From: Clostridia bacterium
Lineage (GTDB): Bacteria > Bacillota > Clostridia > Oscillospirales > Acutalibacteraceae
Direction of reading: 5' to 3'
Assembly (NCBI GenBank): GCA_017516965.1
Contig: JAFXAP010000009.1
Coordinates: forward strand, 1 to 64,000
Length of the DNA stretch: 64,000 nucleotides
Position numbers and translations under genes: made by a program
Notes under the pieces: generated by a model
The model's database searches: none
What the model saw: only the letters and a program-made list of their open reading frames with translations
Told to the model about the DNA's origin: nothing
Shown here: positions 44,843-54,877 of the stretch, one piece after another
Numbering within the stretch: the stretch's first letter is position 1
Layout of the letters: every line of letters starts with the position of its first letter

Positions 44843-45003
44843 TTAATTTCTCCATAAAGTATAATATATTTACAGTATAACACCTTTTTTGACATATTTA
44901 AAGTGTTATTTACCGAATATTTTTAAAATAATACCGAATAATCTCGTTCTATTGAAAAAACAAATGTTGTGTGTTAGCATATAAATCGTAAGGAGGCGAT
45001 GTT

Positions 45004-45435
45004 ATGAAATGCACGGTAATTCTAGATACAAACCGTGAAGAAGAGGTAATAATTTATGCCCATAACCGTAGTGAATTTATTGATGAGTTAGAAAGTATGA
45101 TAGAAGGTAAAAGCAAAACGCTTAACGGCTATTCGCGCGGTGAAATTGTGAAACTTGATGTTAAAGATATATATTATTTTAACGTTGAAGATAACAAACT
45201 TTATGCCTATGGCGAAAAGGAAAAATATTTGCTTAAGACAAGACTTTGTCATATAGAGCAAACGCTTGATAACCGCTTTGTAAAAATTAATAAGTCAAGC
45301 ATTGCCAATATATCGAAAATTCAAAAATTTGACGCAAGTATCTATGGCACACTTAAGGTTGTGTTTAAAAATGGGCATACGGACTACGTATCACGAAGAA
45401 ATTTAAAAAATGTTAAAGAAAGGTTAGGTTTATAA
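45004..45435 (+). CDS. LytTR-domain DNA-binding regulator
   Basis: This 143-residue protein has an N-terminal region of about 40 residues without a receiver domain, then a LytTR DNA-binding domain (GEIVKLDVKDIYYFNVEDNK, FVKINKSSIANISKI, YVSRRNLKNVKERLGL). Stand-alone LytTR regulators of this type are encoded with a DUF3021 membrane protein that keeps them in check. AAGGAGG is the ribosome site. The next gene starts 2 nt after it and is that partner. Confidence 0.9.
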   Translation: MKCTVILDTNREEEVIIYAHNRSEFIDELESMIEGKSKTLNGYSRGEIVKLDVKDIYYFNVEDNKLYAYGEKEKYLLKTRLCHIEQTLDNRFVKINKSSIANISKIQKFDASIYGTLKVVFKNGHTDYVSRRNLKNVKERLGL

Positions 45436-45437
45436 AT

Positions 45438-45854
45438 ATGAATAAGTATGCAAAAGAATTTTTTCACAGGGGACTTATGTTTGGTGGCTTTGGTCCTATT
45501 GTTGCGGCTATAATATTTTTAATTTTATCATACACCATAAAAGATTTTTCAATTAGCGCTTATCAGGTGTTTATGTCGGTGATTTCTACCTATGTTATTG
45601 CTTTTGTTCAAGCAGGAAGCAGTATTTTTAATCAGATAGAGCACTGGTCGGTAATGAAAGGATTGCTTTGTCAACTTGGCTCTTTATATATTGTTTATGT
45701 ACTCGCTTACATAATTAATTCTTGGATTCCGTTTGAAATTACCGTAATTTTAGTATTCACTGCGATTTTTGTGTTAGCGTATTTGCTTATTTGGTTAATT
45801 GTTTGTTTATGCATTAAAGCGACATCAAAAAAATTAAGTAAAAAATTAGTATAA
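45438..45854 (+). CDS. DUF3021-family membrane protein, LytTR partner
   Basis: This 138-residue protein has four membrane helices (about 14-34, 42-62, 74-96 and 99-126) and a basic C-terminus, matching DUF3021 proteins that accompany LytTR regulators and probably inhibit them by holding them at the membrane. Start 2 nt after the regulator, with AAAGGTTAGG upstream. Confidence 0.85.
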   Translation: MNKYAKEFFHRGLMFGGFGPIVAAIIFLILSYTIKDFSISAYQVFMSVISTYVIAFVQAGSSIFNQIEHWSVMKGLLCQLGSLYIVYVLAYIINSWIPFEITVILVFTAIFVLAYLLIWLIVCLCIKATSKKLSKKLV

Positions 45855-45914
45855 TTTTGTAGACTTTTGTACCTTTATATGATACAATCTTTGTATTATA
45901 CATAAGGGGATGAA

Positions 45915-46946
45915 ATGATGCAGTTTTTTAAGCAAAAAAACAACTTAATATTTTTGTTTATAATACTTTTGCTTTTGGCATCATTGTCGGGTGTTTCGTA
46001 TTTTGCATACGCAAAGCATGCAAGTTATGTTGCTCTATCGGCGCAAACTGCAGATGTTACCAGCGCTATGAATGAAGCGCAATCAAAAATTGATGAACTC
46101 ACAAAACAAATTTCTGATTATAATGCTAAACAAACGCAAAACGAGAGCGAAAAGGCTGAGCTTAACTCACAGTTGGAAGAAGCCTTGGCTGAAAAGGACC
46201 GACTTCAAAAAGATAATGACGCTTTAAAAACAAAGCTTGAAAAGTTAAATGCCAAAAAGCGAAAAGATTTGCAAAAGCAAATTGCATTAAAGAACACAGA
46301 CCAGGCAGATACCGCTACCAGCGGTATCTGCTATCTTACGTTTGATGACGGCCCCTCTGACAATACGTTAAAGATTTTAGATATATTAGACGCCTACGGC
46401 ATTAAGGGAACCTTTTTTGTAATAGGTACTGCAAACCGTTCATATATGTCGCAAATAACTTCACGTGGGCATGCCATTGGTCTTCATTCCGCTAATCATA
46501 GATATGATATTATATATGATGATATCAACAGTTATCTTAAAGATATAAAACAAATTTCTGATATTGTTTATAAGCAAACAGGTATTCGCGGTAATATAAT
46601 GCGTTTTCCGGGTGGAAGTAGTAACAAAGTCAGCGAAAAATTTTGCCGTGGTATTATGAGCGATCTTGCTGTCAGAATGCCAAAACTTGGCTATTCATAT
46701 TTTGACTGGAATGTTGATTCAGGTGATGCAGATGCAGTATTGGTTTCAAAAGATACCATTGTAAAAAGGGTCTTGACAGGAGCCAAAGGTAAAGACAGCA
46801 TTTGTGTGTTAATGCACGATACAACTGCTAAAACCACCACCGTAGAGGCGTTGCCCGATATTATTGAGGGGCTTGATGCTATGGGCTTCCGATTTGCTCC
46901 GCTTACTGCTGATGCATACGGTTTTCATCAAAACATAAATAATTGA
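45915..46946 (+). CDS. membrane-anchored polysaccharide deacetylase (NodB domain)
   Basis: This 343-residue protein has a membrane anchor (11-32), an extracellular coiled coil (about 45-125) and a NodB deacetylase domain: TFDDGP (142-147, Asp144/145), HSANH (His191, His195), RFPGGSS (231 on) and a late LMHDT. It likely removes acetyl groups from peptidoglycan or another wall glycan, which protects against lysozyme. The coiled coil may place it in the wall. The start at the first of two ATGs has AAGGGG upstream. Confidence 0.9.
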   Translation: MMQFFKQKNNLIFLFIILLLLASLSGVSYFAYAKHASYVALSAQTADVTSAMNEAQSKIDELTKQISDYNAKQTQNESEKAELNSQLEEALAEKDRLQKDNDALKTKLEKLNAKKRKDLQKQIALKNTDQADTATSGICYLTFDDGPSDNTLKILDILDAYGIKGTFFVIGTANRSYMSQITSRGHAIGLHSANHRYDIIYDDINSYLKDIKQISDIVYKQTGIRGNIMRFPGGSSNKVSEKFCRGIMSDLAVRMPKLGYSYFDWNVDSGDADAVLVSKDTIVKRVLTGAKGKDSICVLMHDTTAKTTTVEALPDIIEGLDAMGFRFAPLTADAYGFHQNINN

Positions 46947-46974
46947 TTTTAAAAAATACAACAATATAATTTTC

Positions 46975-47026
46975 TTGACTTTATATGCCGCCGAGGGTAA
47001 AATTATTCTTGGCGGTGATTTTTTTG
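46975..47026 (+). promoter_or_regulatory. overlapping promoter and terminator-like hairpin before the VanZ-like gene
   Basis: A promoter TTGACT (46975-46980) with TAAAAT (46998-47003), 17 bp spacing, overlaps a hairpin CCGCCGAG/CTTGGCGG (46988-46995 with 47008-47015) that is followed by seven T and would end the deacetylase transcript. The predicted start of the next gene (TTG 47024) lies in the T-run, with GGCGGTG as its ribosome site. Confidence 0.5.
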
Positions 47027-47572
47027 AAATCTAAAGTTATAAACGTTAACCGTTCGTTTGTTTTAAAAAGCATAGTCATATGCCTTTTTTTATTATATAC
47101 GCTTATGGTTATTGATTTTACACTGATAAATGATAGTTTTGGCAGAAGTTTGTCTAACATATTTTTAGCCGATAAGGCTGTTATAAAGGAGCATCTTGCT
47201 CAAAAAATAAATTTAATACCTTTTGCTACAGTAAAACTTTTTATAAATGCTTATAAAGAGTCGGTGCTTGAAACACGCAGTGTTATTGAAAATATCTTGG
47301 GTAATCTTTTTGTGTTTATGCCATTTGCATTTTTTGTGCCAAATATTTTTAAAGGTATAAACTCATTGTTAAAATTTTTGCTTGTTATATCTATTGCAGT
47401 TATAGTTATTGAATGCTTGCAAATTGTTTTTCTTACAGGTAGCGCCGATATTGATGATTTTATCTTGAACGTTTCGGGGGCTGCAATTGCCTACGGCGTA
47501 TTAAGCATTCGTAAAATTAAAGGTTTAATCAATAAGTTTATGTTGGGTGAAACGAATGAAAGCAAAGGCTAA
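47024..47572 (+). CDS. VanZ-like membrane protein
   Basis: This 182-residue protein has about four membrane helices and the VanZ pattern: INLIPFATV, ENILGNLFVFMPFAFF and ECLQIVFLTGSADIDDFILN. VanZ itself gives low-level teicoplanin resistance, but most family members have unknown roles. Start is at TTG 47024 with GGCGGTG; an upstream open stretch crosses the hairpin of the previous terminator. Its end overlaps ispE by 17 nt. Confidence 0.8.
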   Translation: MKSKVINVNRSFVLKSIVICLFLLYTLMVIDFTLINDSFGRSLSNIFLADKAVIKEHLAQKINLIPFATVKLFINAYKESVLETRSVIENILGNLFVFMPFAFFVPNIFKGINSLLKFLLVISIAVIVIECLQIVFLTGSADIDDFILNVSGAAIAYGVLSIRKIKGLINKFMLGETNESKG

Positions 47573-48395
47573 TGCAAAAATCAATTTAACTCTTGATATT
47601 GTCGGCCGTAGAGAAGACGGCTATCATCTTATTGATTCGGTTTTTCAGTCGGTATCGGTGTTTGATGATATAAGTGTAGAAAAAAATGATAGTATAATTG
47701 TCACTTGTAGTGACAGTAAACTTTGTGACCGGTCAAACATTGCCTATAAGGCTGCGCAAAAATTTTTTGAATATAACAGCATTACAGGCGGCGCTTATAT
47801 TAAAATAGAAAAACATATTCCGCAAGCCGCAGGAATTGGCGGCGGCAGCGCTGATGCGGCGGCTGTTATTGTCTTGCTTGACAAAATCTATAAGACTAAT
47901 TTGTCACAACAGCAACTGTGTGATATAGGTCTTTTGGTTGGCGCTGATGTACCGTTTTGTATTGCGGGCGGTACAGCGCGTGTGGGTGGCATTGGCGAAA
48001 GATTGGAAAAATTGCCTGATATGCCGGAGTGTGCGCTTTTGCTTATAAAACACGGTCAAAAACTTTCTACTGCCGATATGTATCGCAAAATTGACGCATA
48101 TCCACAAGTTAGATTTTATACCCCGGATATGACTAAAGCCATTGAAAATAGTAATCTTTCAGAGATTTGTAAAAATGTTTTTAATGCCTTTGAGGCAGTT
48201 TGTGATAATGATGCGCTTGTTGCCGACATAAACAAAACAGGTCCTATGGCTGTATCACTTTCGGGCAGCGGTCCTACTGTATTTGCAATTTACAATGATA
48301 TTGATGCGGCAAATAAAGCAAAGAAAACACTATGTGATATGGGTTATGCCCCAATAGTTGCAAGACCTGCTAAAAGCGGAATAATATTTGAATAA
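47556..48395 (+). CDS. ispE: 4-diphosphocytidyl-2-C-methyl-D-erythritol kinase
   Basis: This 279-residue GHMP kinase phosphorylates CDP-methylerythritol in the MEP route to isoprenoids. It has KANAKINLTLDI with EDGYHLIDSVF at the start, the ATP loop PQAAGIGGGSADAAA (about 89-103), DVPFCIAGGTARVGGIGE, and MAVSLSGSGPTVFAIY near the end. ATG 47556 follows GGGTGAAACGA. Overlap with the VanZ-like gene implies coupled translation. Confidence 0.96.
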   Translation: MKAKANAKINLTLDIVGRREDGYHLIDSVFQSVSVFDDISVEKNDSIIVTCSDSKLCDRSNIAYKAAQKFFEYNSITGGAYIKIEKHIPQAAGIGGGSADAAAVIVLLDKIYKTNLSQQQLCDIGLLVGADVPFCIAGGTARVGGIGERLEKLPDMPECALLLIKHGQKLSTADMYRKIDAYPQVRFYTPDMTKAIENSNLSEICKNVFNAFEAVCDNDALVADINKTGPMAVSLSGSGPTVFAIYNDIDAANKAKKTLCDMGYAPIVARPAKSGIIFE

Positions 48396-48449
48396 AAAAT
48401 TCACTTCTGTCAATATTTTTCTTAAAGTAAATTTGACAGGAGTAATTTT

Positions 48450-49073
48450 ATGCAAAAAATTAATAGAAAAAACATTGAGTTAGGGGTGCTGTTTGGTCTT
48501 ATTTGCGCAATAGTTCTAAGCTTTTCAAATTTTGAAGCGCGGTGTAATGAACTGCGACACGGGGTGTTAAGGCTTCACATAATTGCAAACTCCGACAGTA
48601 AATCTGACCAGAGTTTAAAACTTGCTGTGCGTGATGAAATACTTAAAAACTCTACCGATATTTTTAAAGACTGTAATACTGTAGATGATGCAATTATGAC
48701 AGCGAGTGTCAATTTAGAAAATATCAATCGGATTGCAAACGGTGTTATAAAGCAAAAGGGATTTACTTATACGGCAAACGTTTCGGTGGGAGACAGGTAT
48801 TTTGATACCAGAGTATATGATGATTTTACCCTGCCTGCCGGCACATATAAATCGCTTATTGTGGATTTAGGCGAGGGTAAAGGAAAAAATTGGTGGTGTG
48901 TGGTTTTTCCATGCGTTTGCGTACCAACCGCTTGTGATGCAAGTCTTACAGACAGCGTATCACAGCAGGCGGCAAGTACAGCCCAAAATGCGCCAAAATA
49001 TGAAATAAAATTTAAAAGTATAGAAATTTACGAAAAAATAAAGAAATATTTTGAAAAAAGTGATAATTTTTAA
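48450..49073 (+). CDS. spoIIR: stage II sporulation protein R
   Basis: This 207-residue protein has an N-terminal membrane/signal segment (11-27) and the SpoIIR core: LRLHIIANSDSKSDQSLKLA, VRDEIL, then FDTRVYDDFTLPAGTYKSL and KNWWCVVFP. In spore formers it is made in the forespore under sigma-F, is secreted into the space between the cells, and triggers SpoIIGA to activate sigma-E in the mother cell. An inverted repeat CTGTCAA/TTGACAG (48407 and 48433) lies in the leader. The gene shows that the lineage has, or had, a sporulation programme. Confidence 0.95.
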   Translation: MQKINRKNIELGVLFGLICAIVLSFSNFEARCNELRHGVLRLHIIANSDSKSDQSLKLAVRDEILKNSTDIFKDCNTVDDAIMTASVNLENINRIANGVIKQKGFTYTANVSVGDRYFDTRVYDDFTLPAGTYKSLIVDLGEGKGKNWWCVVFPCVCVPTACDASLTDSVSQQAASTAQNAPKYEIKFKSIEIYEKIKKYFEKSDNF

Positions 49074-49082
49074 AAATAATAC

Positions 49083-49111
49083 TTGCATTTTTAAAAGTTA
49101 TGTGGTAGAAT
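49083..49111 (+). promoter_or_regulatory. rpmE promoter
   Basis: -35 TTGCAT (49083-49088) and -10 TAGAAT (49106-49111), 17 bp apart, 35 nt before the rpmE start. Confidence 0.6.
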
Positions 49112-49145
49112 TCCAATGTTACAAAGAAAGAAAGGGGTGACAAGG

Positions 49146-49352
49146 ATGAAGGAAGGTTTACATCCTCAGTACGAAAAGGTAACAATTAAATGTGCTTGTG
49201 GTGCCGAATTCGAGACACGCTCAACAAAGAAAGATATTCGTTTGGATATTTGTTCTAAATGTCATCCGTTTTTCACTGGTAAGCAGAAGTTGGTAGATAC
49301 CGGCGGACGTGTTGACAGATTCAAAAAGCGTTTCGGTATGGAAGAGAAATAA
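49146..49352 (+). CDS. rpmE: 50S ribosomal protein L31
   Basis: This 68-residue protein has the L31 start [19 protein letters not shown], the motif [20 protein letters not shown] and RVDRFKKRF. Cys-x-Cys (17, 19) and Cys-x2-Cys (37, 40) mark the zinc-binding (C+) form. ATG 49146 has AAAGGGGTGAC upstream. Single-gene unit with promoter and terminator. Confidence 0.97.
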   Translation: MKEGLHPQYEKVTIKCACGAEFETRSTKKDIRLDICSKCHPFFTGKQKLVDTGGRVDRFKKRFGMEEK

Positions 49353-49366
49353 TTTTTACCGCAATT

Positions 49367-49401
49367 CCGCAATCGGTCTATAGGCTGATTGCGGCTTTTT
49401 G
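49367..49401 (+). terminator. rpmE terminator
   Basis: An 8-bp outer stem CCGCAATC/GATTGCGG (49367-49374 with 49387-49394) then CTTTTT. Confidence 0.88.
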
Positions 49402-49430
49402 TTTAATTTCATTAGAAAGTGAGGTGCCCT

Positions 49431-50054
49431 ATGCAAGAATATATAACCATAAGTGAAAGTTTTACAGCCGAATACAGCGAAAAACATTCACGCTTTATTG
49501 CAACTTGTTTTCACTGCGAAACGGAAGAACAGGCAAGTGAGATAATTGCCACACAAAAAAGCAAATATTGGGACGCAAGGCACAATGTATATGCCTATAT
49601 ACTGCAAAACGGCACTGCTCGTTTTTCTGATGATGGTGAACCGCACGGCACAGCAGGTATGCCAATGCTTGAACTTATCAAGGGTAGCGGTATTACAAAT
49701 GTGGTTGTAGTGGTAACACGATATTTTGGTGGAATTCTTTTGGGCACGGGTGGTCTTGTGCGCGCTTACAGCACAAGTACACGTGATGCGTTAAATGGTG
49801 CGCAAAAGGTTTTGATGTGCGCGTGCTGTGAATATGAAATTGACTGCGATTACGGCAGTTTTGACCGCCTGACACGCTTAATATCTGACACTAACGGCAT
49901 GGTGCAAGATACAAACTTTACCGATAAGGTAACCGTTAAGGTTATGTATAAAAAGGTTGATAGCGAAGTGTTTTTAGACAAACTTTGTGAAACTTTTGCT
50001 TCTAAAATCACAGCAAAAGCAATAAATGAAATATTTTTTCCGTTTAAATTGTAA
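49431..50054 (+). CDS. IMPACT/YigZ-family protein
   Basis: This 207-residue protein has the YigZ/IMPACT pattern: SRFIATCFHCETEEQA, YWDARHNVYAY, FSDDGEPHGTAGMPML and VVVVVTRYFGGILLGTGGLVRAYS, with a C-terminal ferredoxin-like DUF1949 domain. The family may act on ribosomes or translation stress; bacterial function is not settled. ATG 49431 follows GAGGTG. Length is typical. Confidence 0.9.
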   Translation: MQEYITISESFTAEYSEKHSRFIATCFHCETEEQASEIIATQKSKYWDARHNVYAYILQNGTARFSDDGEPHGTAGMPMLELIKGSGITNVVVVVTRYFGGILLGTGGLVRAYSTSTRDALNGAQKVLMCACCEYEIDCDYGSFDRLTRLISDTNGMVQDTNFTDKVTVKVMYKKVDSEVFLDKLCETFASKITAKAINEIFFPFKL

Positions 50055-50112
50055 AAAATAGAGGAATTTTGAAAAATTTTTATAATATTAAATATATAGG
50101 GGTGAAGTGTTT

Positions 50113-51114
50113 ATGAAAAATATAAGAAAATATACCGAGGATTTAGAAAAACAAACACTCTCGCCTTATGCTACCTTAAGCATAAATAGCAAGGGTCGCG
50201 AAAGAATTGAAGAAAAATGCGAACTCCGAACCGATTTTCAACGCGACCGCGACCGCATAATACACTGTAAGGCATTTAGACGTTTAAAGCACAAAACACA
50301 GGTGTTTTTATCTCCGGAGTCTGACCATTACCGTACCCGTCTTACACACACGCTTGAGGTATCACAAATTGCTCGTACAATTGCGAGAGCATTAAGATTT
50401 AATGAAGATTTGACCGAGGCAATTGCCCTGGCTCATGACTTGGGTCATACTCCTTTTGGACACGCGGGAGAGCGCGCTTTGGCATCACTTTATCCAGGTG
50501 GTTTTACACATTTTGAGCAAAGTGTCAGAGTGTGCCGTGTTATAGAACGCGCAGGTGAGGGACTGAATCTTACAGCCGAGGTTATTGACGGAATACTTCA
50601 CCACACACGCGGTGATTGGGCGCAAACACCCGAGGGTAAAATTGTGCGCTTTAGTGATCGCATTGCATACATAAATCACGATATTGATGATGCCGTTTCA
50701 GCAGGTGTTATCACCGAAGATGATATTCCAATTGATATAAGACAAATTTTAGGTTTTAGCAAAAGTGAGCGGATTGACACGCTTGTTAAATCGGTTGTTT
50801 CAAATACTAAAACCGATGATGTAAAAATGGATGATGCTACAATGAGAGCCTATGAAGCGTTGCATATGTTTTTGTTTGACACCGTCTATCGCAACTCGAT
50901 TGTAAAATCTGAAGAAACTAAGGTCGACGGTATTGTTAGCGGTATATATGAATACCTAATAAAAAATCCCGATAAGCTTGACGATGAATATAATGATATT
51001 CGTGAACGAGAGGGCATTCATCGCGCGGCGGCTGACTATATTGCAGGTATGACCGACCACTTCGCAGTTATGACATATTCAAATATCTATATACCAAAAG
51101 AGTGGAAGGTGTAA
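50113..51114 (+). CDS. deoxyguanosinetriphosphate triphosphohydrolase-like HD protein
   Basis: This 333-residue protein is a dGTPase-type HD hydrolase: FRRLKHKTQVF, TRLTHTLEVSQIARTIAR (first His), ALAHDLGHTPFGHAGE (HD and following His), LTAEVIDGILHHTRG and FSDRIAYINHDIDDA (last Asp). These enzymes split dNTPs into nucleoside and triphosphate and limit dNTP pools. ATG 50113 has AGGGGTG upstream. It directly precedes dnaG, as in many Clostridia. Confidence 0.93.
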   Translation: MKNIRKYTEDLEKQTLSPYATLSINSKGRERIEEKCELRTDFQRDRDRIIHCKAFRRLKHKTQVFLSPESDHYRTRLTHTLEVSQIARTIARALRFNEDLTEAIALAHDLGHTPFGHAGERALASLYPGGFTHFEQSVRVCRVIERAGEGLNLTAEVIDGILHHTRGDWAQTPEGKIVRFSDRIAYINHDIDDAVSAGVITEDDIPIDIRQILGFSKSERIDTLVKSVVSNTKTDDVKMDDATMRAYEALHMFLFDTVYRNSIVKSEETKVDGIVSGIYEYLIKNPDKLDDEYNDIREREGIHRAAADYIAGMTDHFAVMTYSNIYIPKEWKV

Positions 51115-51170
51115 AAGTACTGTTTTTGGTACAAGTCTTATTATATTATTAATGAAAGGAGAGTGTTAAT

Positions 51171-52940
51171 ATGGCAATACCCGAGGAGATTATAAATGAA
51201 ATAAAGTATAAAAACGATATAGAAACGGTTATGGCACCCTATGTTGCATTAAAACGCCGTGGTAAAAATTTAGTGGGTCTTTGTCCATTTCATAATGAAA
51301 AAACACCTTCCTTTACAGTTTACCCTGACAACGGTTCCTTTTATTGTTTCGGTTGCGGTGTTGGCGGAGATGTTTTTAGTTTTGTACGTCAGATAGAAAA
51401 TCTTGATTATATAGATGCAGTAAAGTTACTCGCAGAGCGTAGTGGCATAGCGTTACCGCAAGATGGTTATGACGATTCTATGCAAAAACTCAAAACTACA
51501 ATTTTTGAAATTAATCGTGAAACTGCAAAATTTTATCATAACTATCTTATGTCGCCTGAAGGCAAATGGGCGTTAGACTATTTAACAGGTCGTGGATTGT
51601 CAGTTGCTACTATAAAACATTTTGGTTTAGGTGCCGCTCCTGACGGATGGGACAACCTTATAAAACATTTAAAGGGTTTAGGCTACAGCATACCCGATAT
51701 GATACAGGCCAACGTTATAGGTAAGAGTCAACGCGGCACTTATTATGACCGTTTTCGTAAACGCGTAATGTTTCCTATAATAAATATACGCGGTAAAGTA
51801 ATTGGTTTTAGCGGACGTGCTATGCCTGGCGAAGATAAAATGGGTGGCAAATATGTTAACACATCTGACACGCCCGTTTACAAAAAAAGTGATAACCTGT
51901 TTGGTATGAACTTTGCTAAAAATCATTGTGATGAGCGCATTATTTTGGTTGAAGGTAATATGGACGTTATATCACTTCATCAAGCAGGGTTTGAAAACGC
52001 AGTTGCCGCGCTTGGTACAGCTTTTACAGAGGAACAGGCAAAACTGTTGTCACGTTATACAAACGAGATTGTTCTTATAATGGACTCTGACGAAGCGGGG
52101 CAAAAGGCAGCGCGTCGCGCAAGTAACATATTACAAAACACAGGTATAAATATTAGGGTTGTTTTACTGCCTGAGGGCAAAGACCCTGATGAATTTATAA
52201 AAAAGAACGGGGCGCCACGCTTTGAGGCGTTGCTTTTGGGCGCTGTAAGTGAGATTGAATATAAATTACTTGCGGCGGTAAACGGCATAGATATTTCGGT
52301 TGAAGATGGTAAGGTAAAATACCTTAACAAAGCGGCTGAAATTATTGCCGAATCAAATGATATTATCACACGTGACATTTATATTGGTAAATTATCAGAA
52401 AAATACGGCATTTCGCGTACGGCTATCAAAGATAAGGTTGAAGAAATAAGAAAAAGCAATCATCGCCGACGTGATAAACGCGAGTTTGAAGAAATGGTGC
52501 ATCCAAGGTTTGAAAAAACCGATGTTAATCCTGAAAAAAGAATGTATCCTGCGGCTGTAGCGGCAGAAGAAACGGTTATTGCAATACTTATGCAACATCC
52601 CGATTTTTACGAAACGGCTATTGAAAGGCTTAAACCCGAAAATATGCTGACCGCTGTTAACCGTAGAATATATAAATTTATTTGCGAGTGCATACAAAGC
52701 GGTAGAAATCCCGATTTGTCATATTTTGGTGAGGCGCTAAGCCCTGCTGAAATGGGTTATTTATCAGCTCTTGCAAATAGCGAAAAAGGTGACAAAAACG
52801 CCCTTATTGTATTAAAAGACAGTATAAAGGTAATATTAGATGAGGGACTGAGAAAAACCGAAAATCCTAAAGATATGTCTACGGATGATTGGGCGCAAAA
52901 CTTACAAAAAATTATTGAATCAAAACAAAAGGGGAAATAA
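51171..52940 (+). CDS. dnaG: DNA primase
   Basis: This 589-residue enzyme makes RNA primers at the replication fork. The N-terminal zinc finger is [13 protein letters not shown] with [11 protein letters not shown]; the TOPRIM core includes [16 protein letters not shown] and [13 protein letters not shown]; the C-terminal part, which contacts DnaB, is more variable. Ribosome site AAAGGAGAG. It is followed 2 nt later by the main sigma factor gene, the classic macromolecular synthesis pair. Confidence 0.97.
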   Translation: MAIPEEIINEIKYKNDIETVMAPYVALKRRGKNLVGLCPFHNEKTPSFTVYPDNGSFYCFGCGVGGDVFSFVRQIENLDYIDAVKLLAERSGIALPQDGYDDSMQKLKTTIFEINRETAKFYHNYLMSPEGKWALDYLTGRGLSVATIKHFGLGAAPDGWDNLIKHLKGLGYSIPDMIQANVIGKSQRGTYYDRFRKRVMFPIINIRGKVIGFSGRAMPGEDKMGGKYVNTSDTPVYKKSDNLFGMNFAKNHCDERIILVEGNMDVISLHQAGFENAVAALGTAFTEEQAKLLSRYTNEIVLIMDSDEAGQKAARRASNILQNTGINIRVVLLPEGKDPDEFIKKNGAPRFEALLLGAVSEIEYKLLAAVNGIDISVEDGKVKYLNKAAEIIAESNDIITRDIYIGKLSEKYGISRTAIKDKVEEIRKSNHRRRDKREFEEMVHPRFEKTDVNPEKRMYPAAVAAEETVIAILMQHPDFYETAIERLKPENMLTAVNRRIYKFICECIQSGRNPDLSYFGEALSPAEMGYLSALANSEKGDKNALIVLKDSIKVILDEGLRKTENPKDMSTDDWAQNLQKIIESKQKGK

Positions 52941-52942
52941 AA

Positions 52943-54043
52943 ATGGCAGAAAACAAAAATAACCAACCAACAGCTGAAGAGCTTGAAAAGGCGGCTGACG
53001 CTTTTTTGGATGCTGCAGAAAAAAAAGAATTGTTGGATGACGTAGATAATGCACCTGAAGATGAAGAACCTACCGAAGCTGATTTAAAGCTTGAAGAGGA
53101 CAATCTTTTAGATCCGGACATTTTAGAACGCGATTACGAGGAAGAACCTACCGAGGATGAACTCAAACTTGAAGAGGTTGATCTTGATAATCTTGAAGAC
53201 GACATTGCGCTTGAAAATATGTCGCTTGATGATCCGGTTAAGGTTTACCTTCGTGAAATAGGTCGCGTGCCACTTCTCTCAACCGAAGAGGAAAAAGAAC
53301 TTGCAATAAAAATAAACGAAGGCGATGAATATTCAAAAAAACGTCTTACAGAAGCAAACCTTCGTCTTGTTGTAAGTATTGCAAAAAAATATGTTGGCCG
53401 TGGTATGTATTTCTTAGACCTTATTCAAGAGGGTAATGTTGGTCTTATTAAAGCGGTTGACAAGTTTGACCATACAAAAGGATTTAAATTTTCAACATAT
53501 GCTACCTGGTGGATAAGACAGGCAATAACCCGCGCTATTGCTGACCAGGCAAGAACTATTCGTATTCCGGTTCATATGGTAGAAACCATTAACCGACTCA
53601 AAAAAATTCAAAGTCAACTTTTGCACGAAAACGGATATGAACCCAGCGAAGAACTCATTGCTGAAAAAATGGAGTTGTCGGTTGAACGTGTGCGTGAAAT
53701 TATGCGCGTAGCGCAAGAGCCCGTTTCTATGGAAACACCTATTGGCCCTGAGGAAGATTCACGTCTTATGGACTTTATTCGCGATGAGGATGCATTGGCT
53801 CCTGATGAAGCAGCGCTTAAAACAATTACAAATGAAGATATTGATGCAGTGCTTCACACCCTTTCAGCGCGTGAAGAGGCAGTAATCAGATTGCGTTTTG
53901 GTCTTAAAGACGGTAGATGTCACACTCTTGAAGAGGTGGGCACCGAGTTTAACGTAACACGTGAACGTATTCGTCAGATTGAGGCAAAAGCGCTTCGTAA
54001 ACTCCGTCATCCTGTTAGAAGCAATAAGTTTAAGGACAGATAA
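52943..54043 (+). CDS. sigA: primary RNA polymerase sigma factor
   Basis: This 366-residue sigma-70 factor has an acidic N-terminal region of about 95 residues, then region 1.2 ([11 protein letters not shown]), region 2 ([40 protein letters not shown]), region 3 and region 4 ([28 protein letters not shown]). It directs polymerase to the -35/-10 promoters of growth genes, in line with the TTGACA/TATAAT promoters seen here. Ribosome site AAAGGGG. Length is typical of clostridial SigA. Confidence 0.97.
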   Translation: MAENKNNQPTAEELEKAADAFLDAAEKKELLDDVDNAPEDEEPTEADLKLEEDNLLDPDILERDYEEEPTEDELKLEEVDLDNLEDDIALENMSLDDPVKVYLREIGRVPLLSTEEEKELAIKINEGDEYSKKRLTEANLRLVVSIAKKYVGRGMYFLDLIQEGNVGLIKAVDKFDHTKGFKFSTYATWWIRQAITRAIADQARTIRIPVHMVETINRLKKIQSQLLHENGYEPSEELIAEKMELSVERVREIMRVAQEPVSMETPIGPEEDSRLMDFIRDEDALAPDEAALKTITNEDIDAVLHTLSAREEAVIRLRFGLKDGRCHTLEEVGTEFNVTRERIRQIEAKALRKLRHPVRSNKFKDR

Positions 54044-54055
54044 GGAATAATTGTT

Positions 54056-54307
54056 ATGAAATTCACATATAGAACAAATGGGGTTTGTTCACGCAGTATA
54101 GACATTGAAATTGAGGACAACATTATTAAAGACGTATCTTTTGTAGGTGGTTGTAACGGAAATCTTAAGGGTATTGGCGAACTTACTAAAGGTATGAATA
54201 TTGATGATGTAATCACAAAACTCGAAAATATTAAATGCGGCTTTAAAAATACATCCTGTCCCGCACAACTGGCAGAGGCGTTAAAGGATTATAAAAACAA
54301 ACAGTAA
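54056..54307 (+). CDS. TIGR03905-family TSCPD-domain protein
   Basis: This 83-residue protein matches the stand-alone TSCPD family: TNGVCSRSIDIEIEDN, VGGCNGNLKGI and the TSCPAQLAEAL signature. The domain also occurs at the end of vitamin-B12-dependent ribonucleotide reductases; the small version has an unknown role. Its four Cys (11, 29, 62, 68 approximately) could bind metal. Ribosome site AAGGAATAAT, 12 nt after sigA. Confidence 0.88.
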   Translation: MKFTYRTNGVCSRSIDIEIEDNIIKDVSFVGGCNGNLKGIGELTKGMNIDDVITKLENIKCGFKNTSCPAQLAEALKDYKNKQ

Positions 54308-54324
54308 AAGATAGGTGATTTAAA

Positions 54325-54864
54325 GTGCTAACAGATGATTTAGATGTAAAGATTGCCGGTGATAAGCCGTCAGAAGATATTCGTCGTAACAAAAGCACAG
54401 CTGTTCAGGATTCGTCTGTAAGTTCAGAACAAATAAATGGCGCCAAGGCGGTGGGAAAAGCTGTTGCAAACAGTTTTATTCGCGATGCAGAAACTGAACT
54501 TGATGAAGAGTTTCGCGATTTTGATATGATTTTGCAAAGGCGTTTGTTGCTGTCTTTTACCGCTACTGTAGGTTTTGAACAATATATATCAAACGATACG
54601 CTTGTTGGTATTGCTCAGAAAAGTTTTCTTGACACGCTGGGTAAGCACAACGCTGAACTTTATAAAAGTTCTAGTGATACGGGTGCATTTTCATTTTATT
54701 ATCTTGCTTTTCGCAGAGGTAATGATGTTGAACGTCGTATAGGTCAAACCTTTGCTATGCTGTGTTTGCACGACGGTGATCCAATTTTCCAAGAACTTGG
54801 AGAAGCGCTTTATTGTTGGTTTTCTTCGGTTGTTCGCAAGGCAGTATTGGAACACATTAAATAA
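54325..54864 (+). CDS. conserved-looking helical protein of unknown function
   Basis: This 179-residue soluble protein has a disordered start (about 1-40) and a helical rest with aromatic-rich stretches (RRLLLSFTATVGFEQY, AFSFYYLAFRRGNDVERRIGQ, ALYCWFSSVVRKAV). I recognise no family and see no catalytic motif. It starts at GTG 54325 with AGGTGA upstream, 17 nt after the TSCPD gene, and ends at the hairpin before the amidase gene, so it is probably read from the dnaG-sigA unit. Confidence 0.65.
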   Translation: MLTDDLDVKIAGDKPSEDIRRNKSTAVQDSSVSSEQINGAKAVGKAVANSFIRDAETELDEEFRDFDMILQRRLLLSFTATVGFEQYISNDTLVGIAQKSFLDTLGKHNAELYKSSSDTGAFSFYYLAFRRGNDVERRIGQTFAMLCLHDGDPIFQELGEALYCWFSSVVRKAVLEHIK

Positions 54865-54877
54865 AACATAAAATTAA

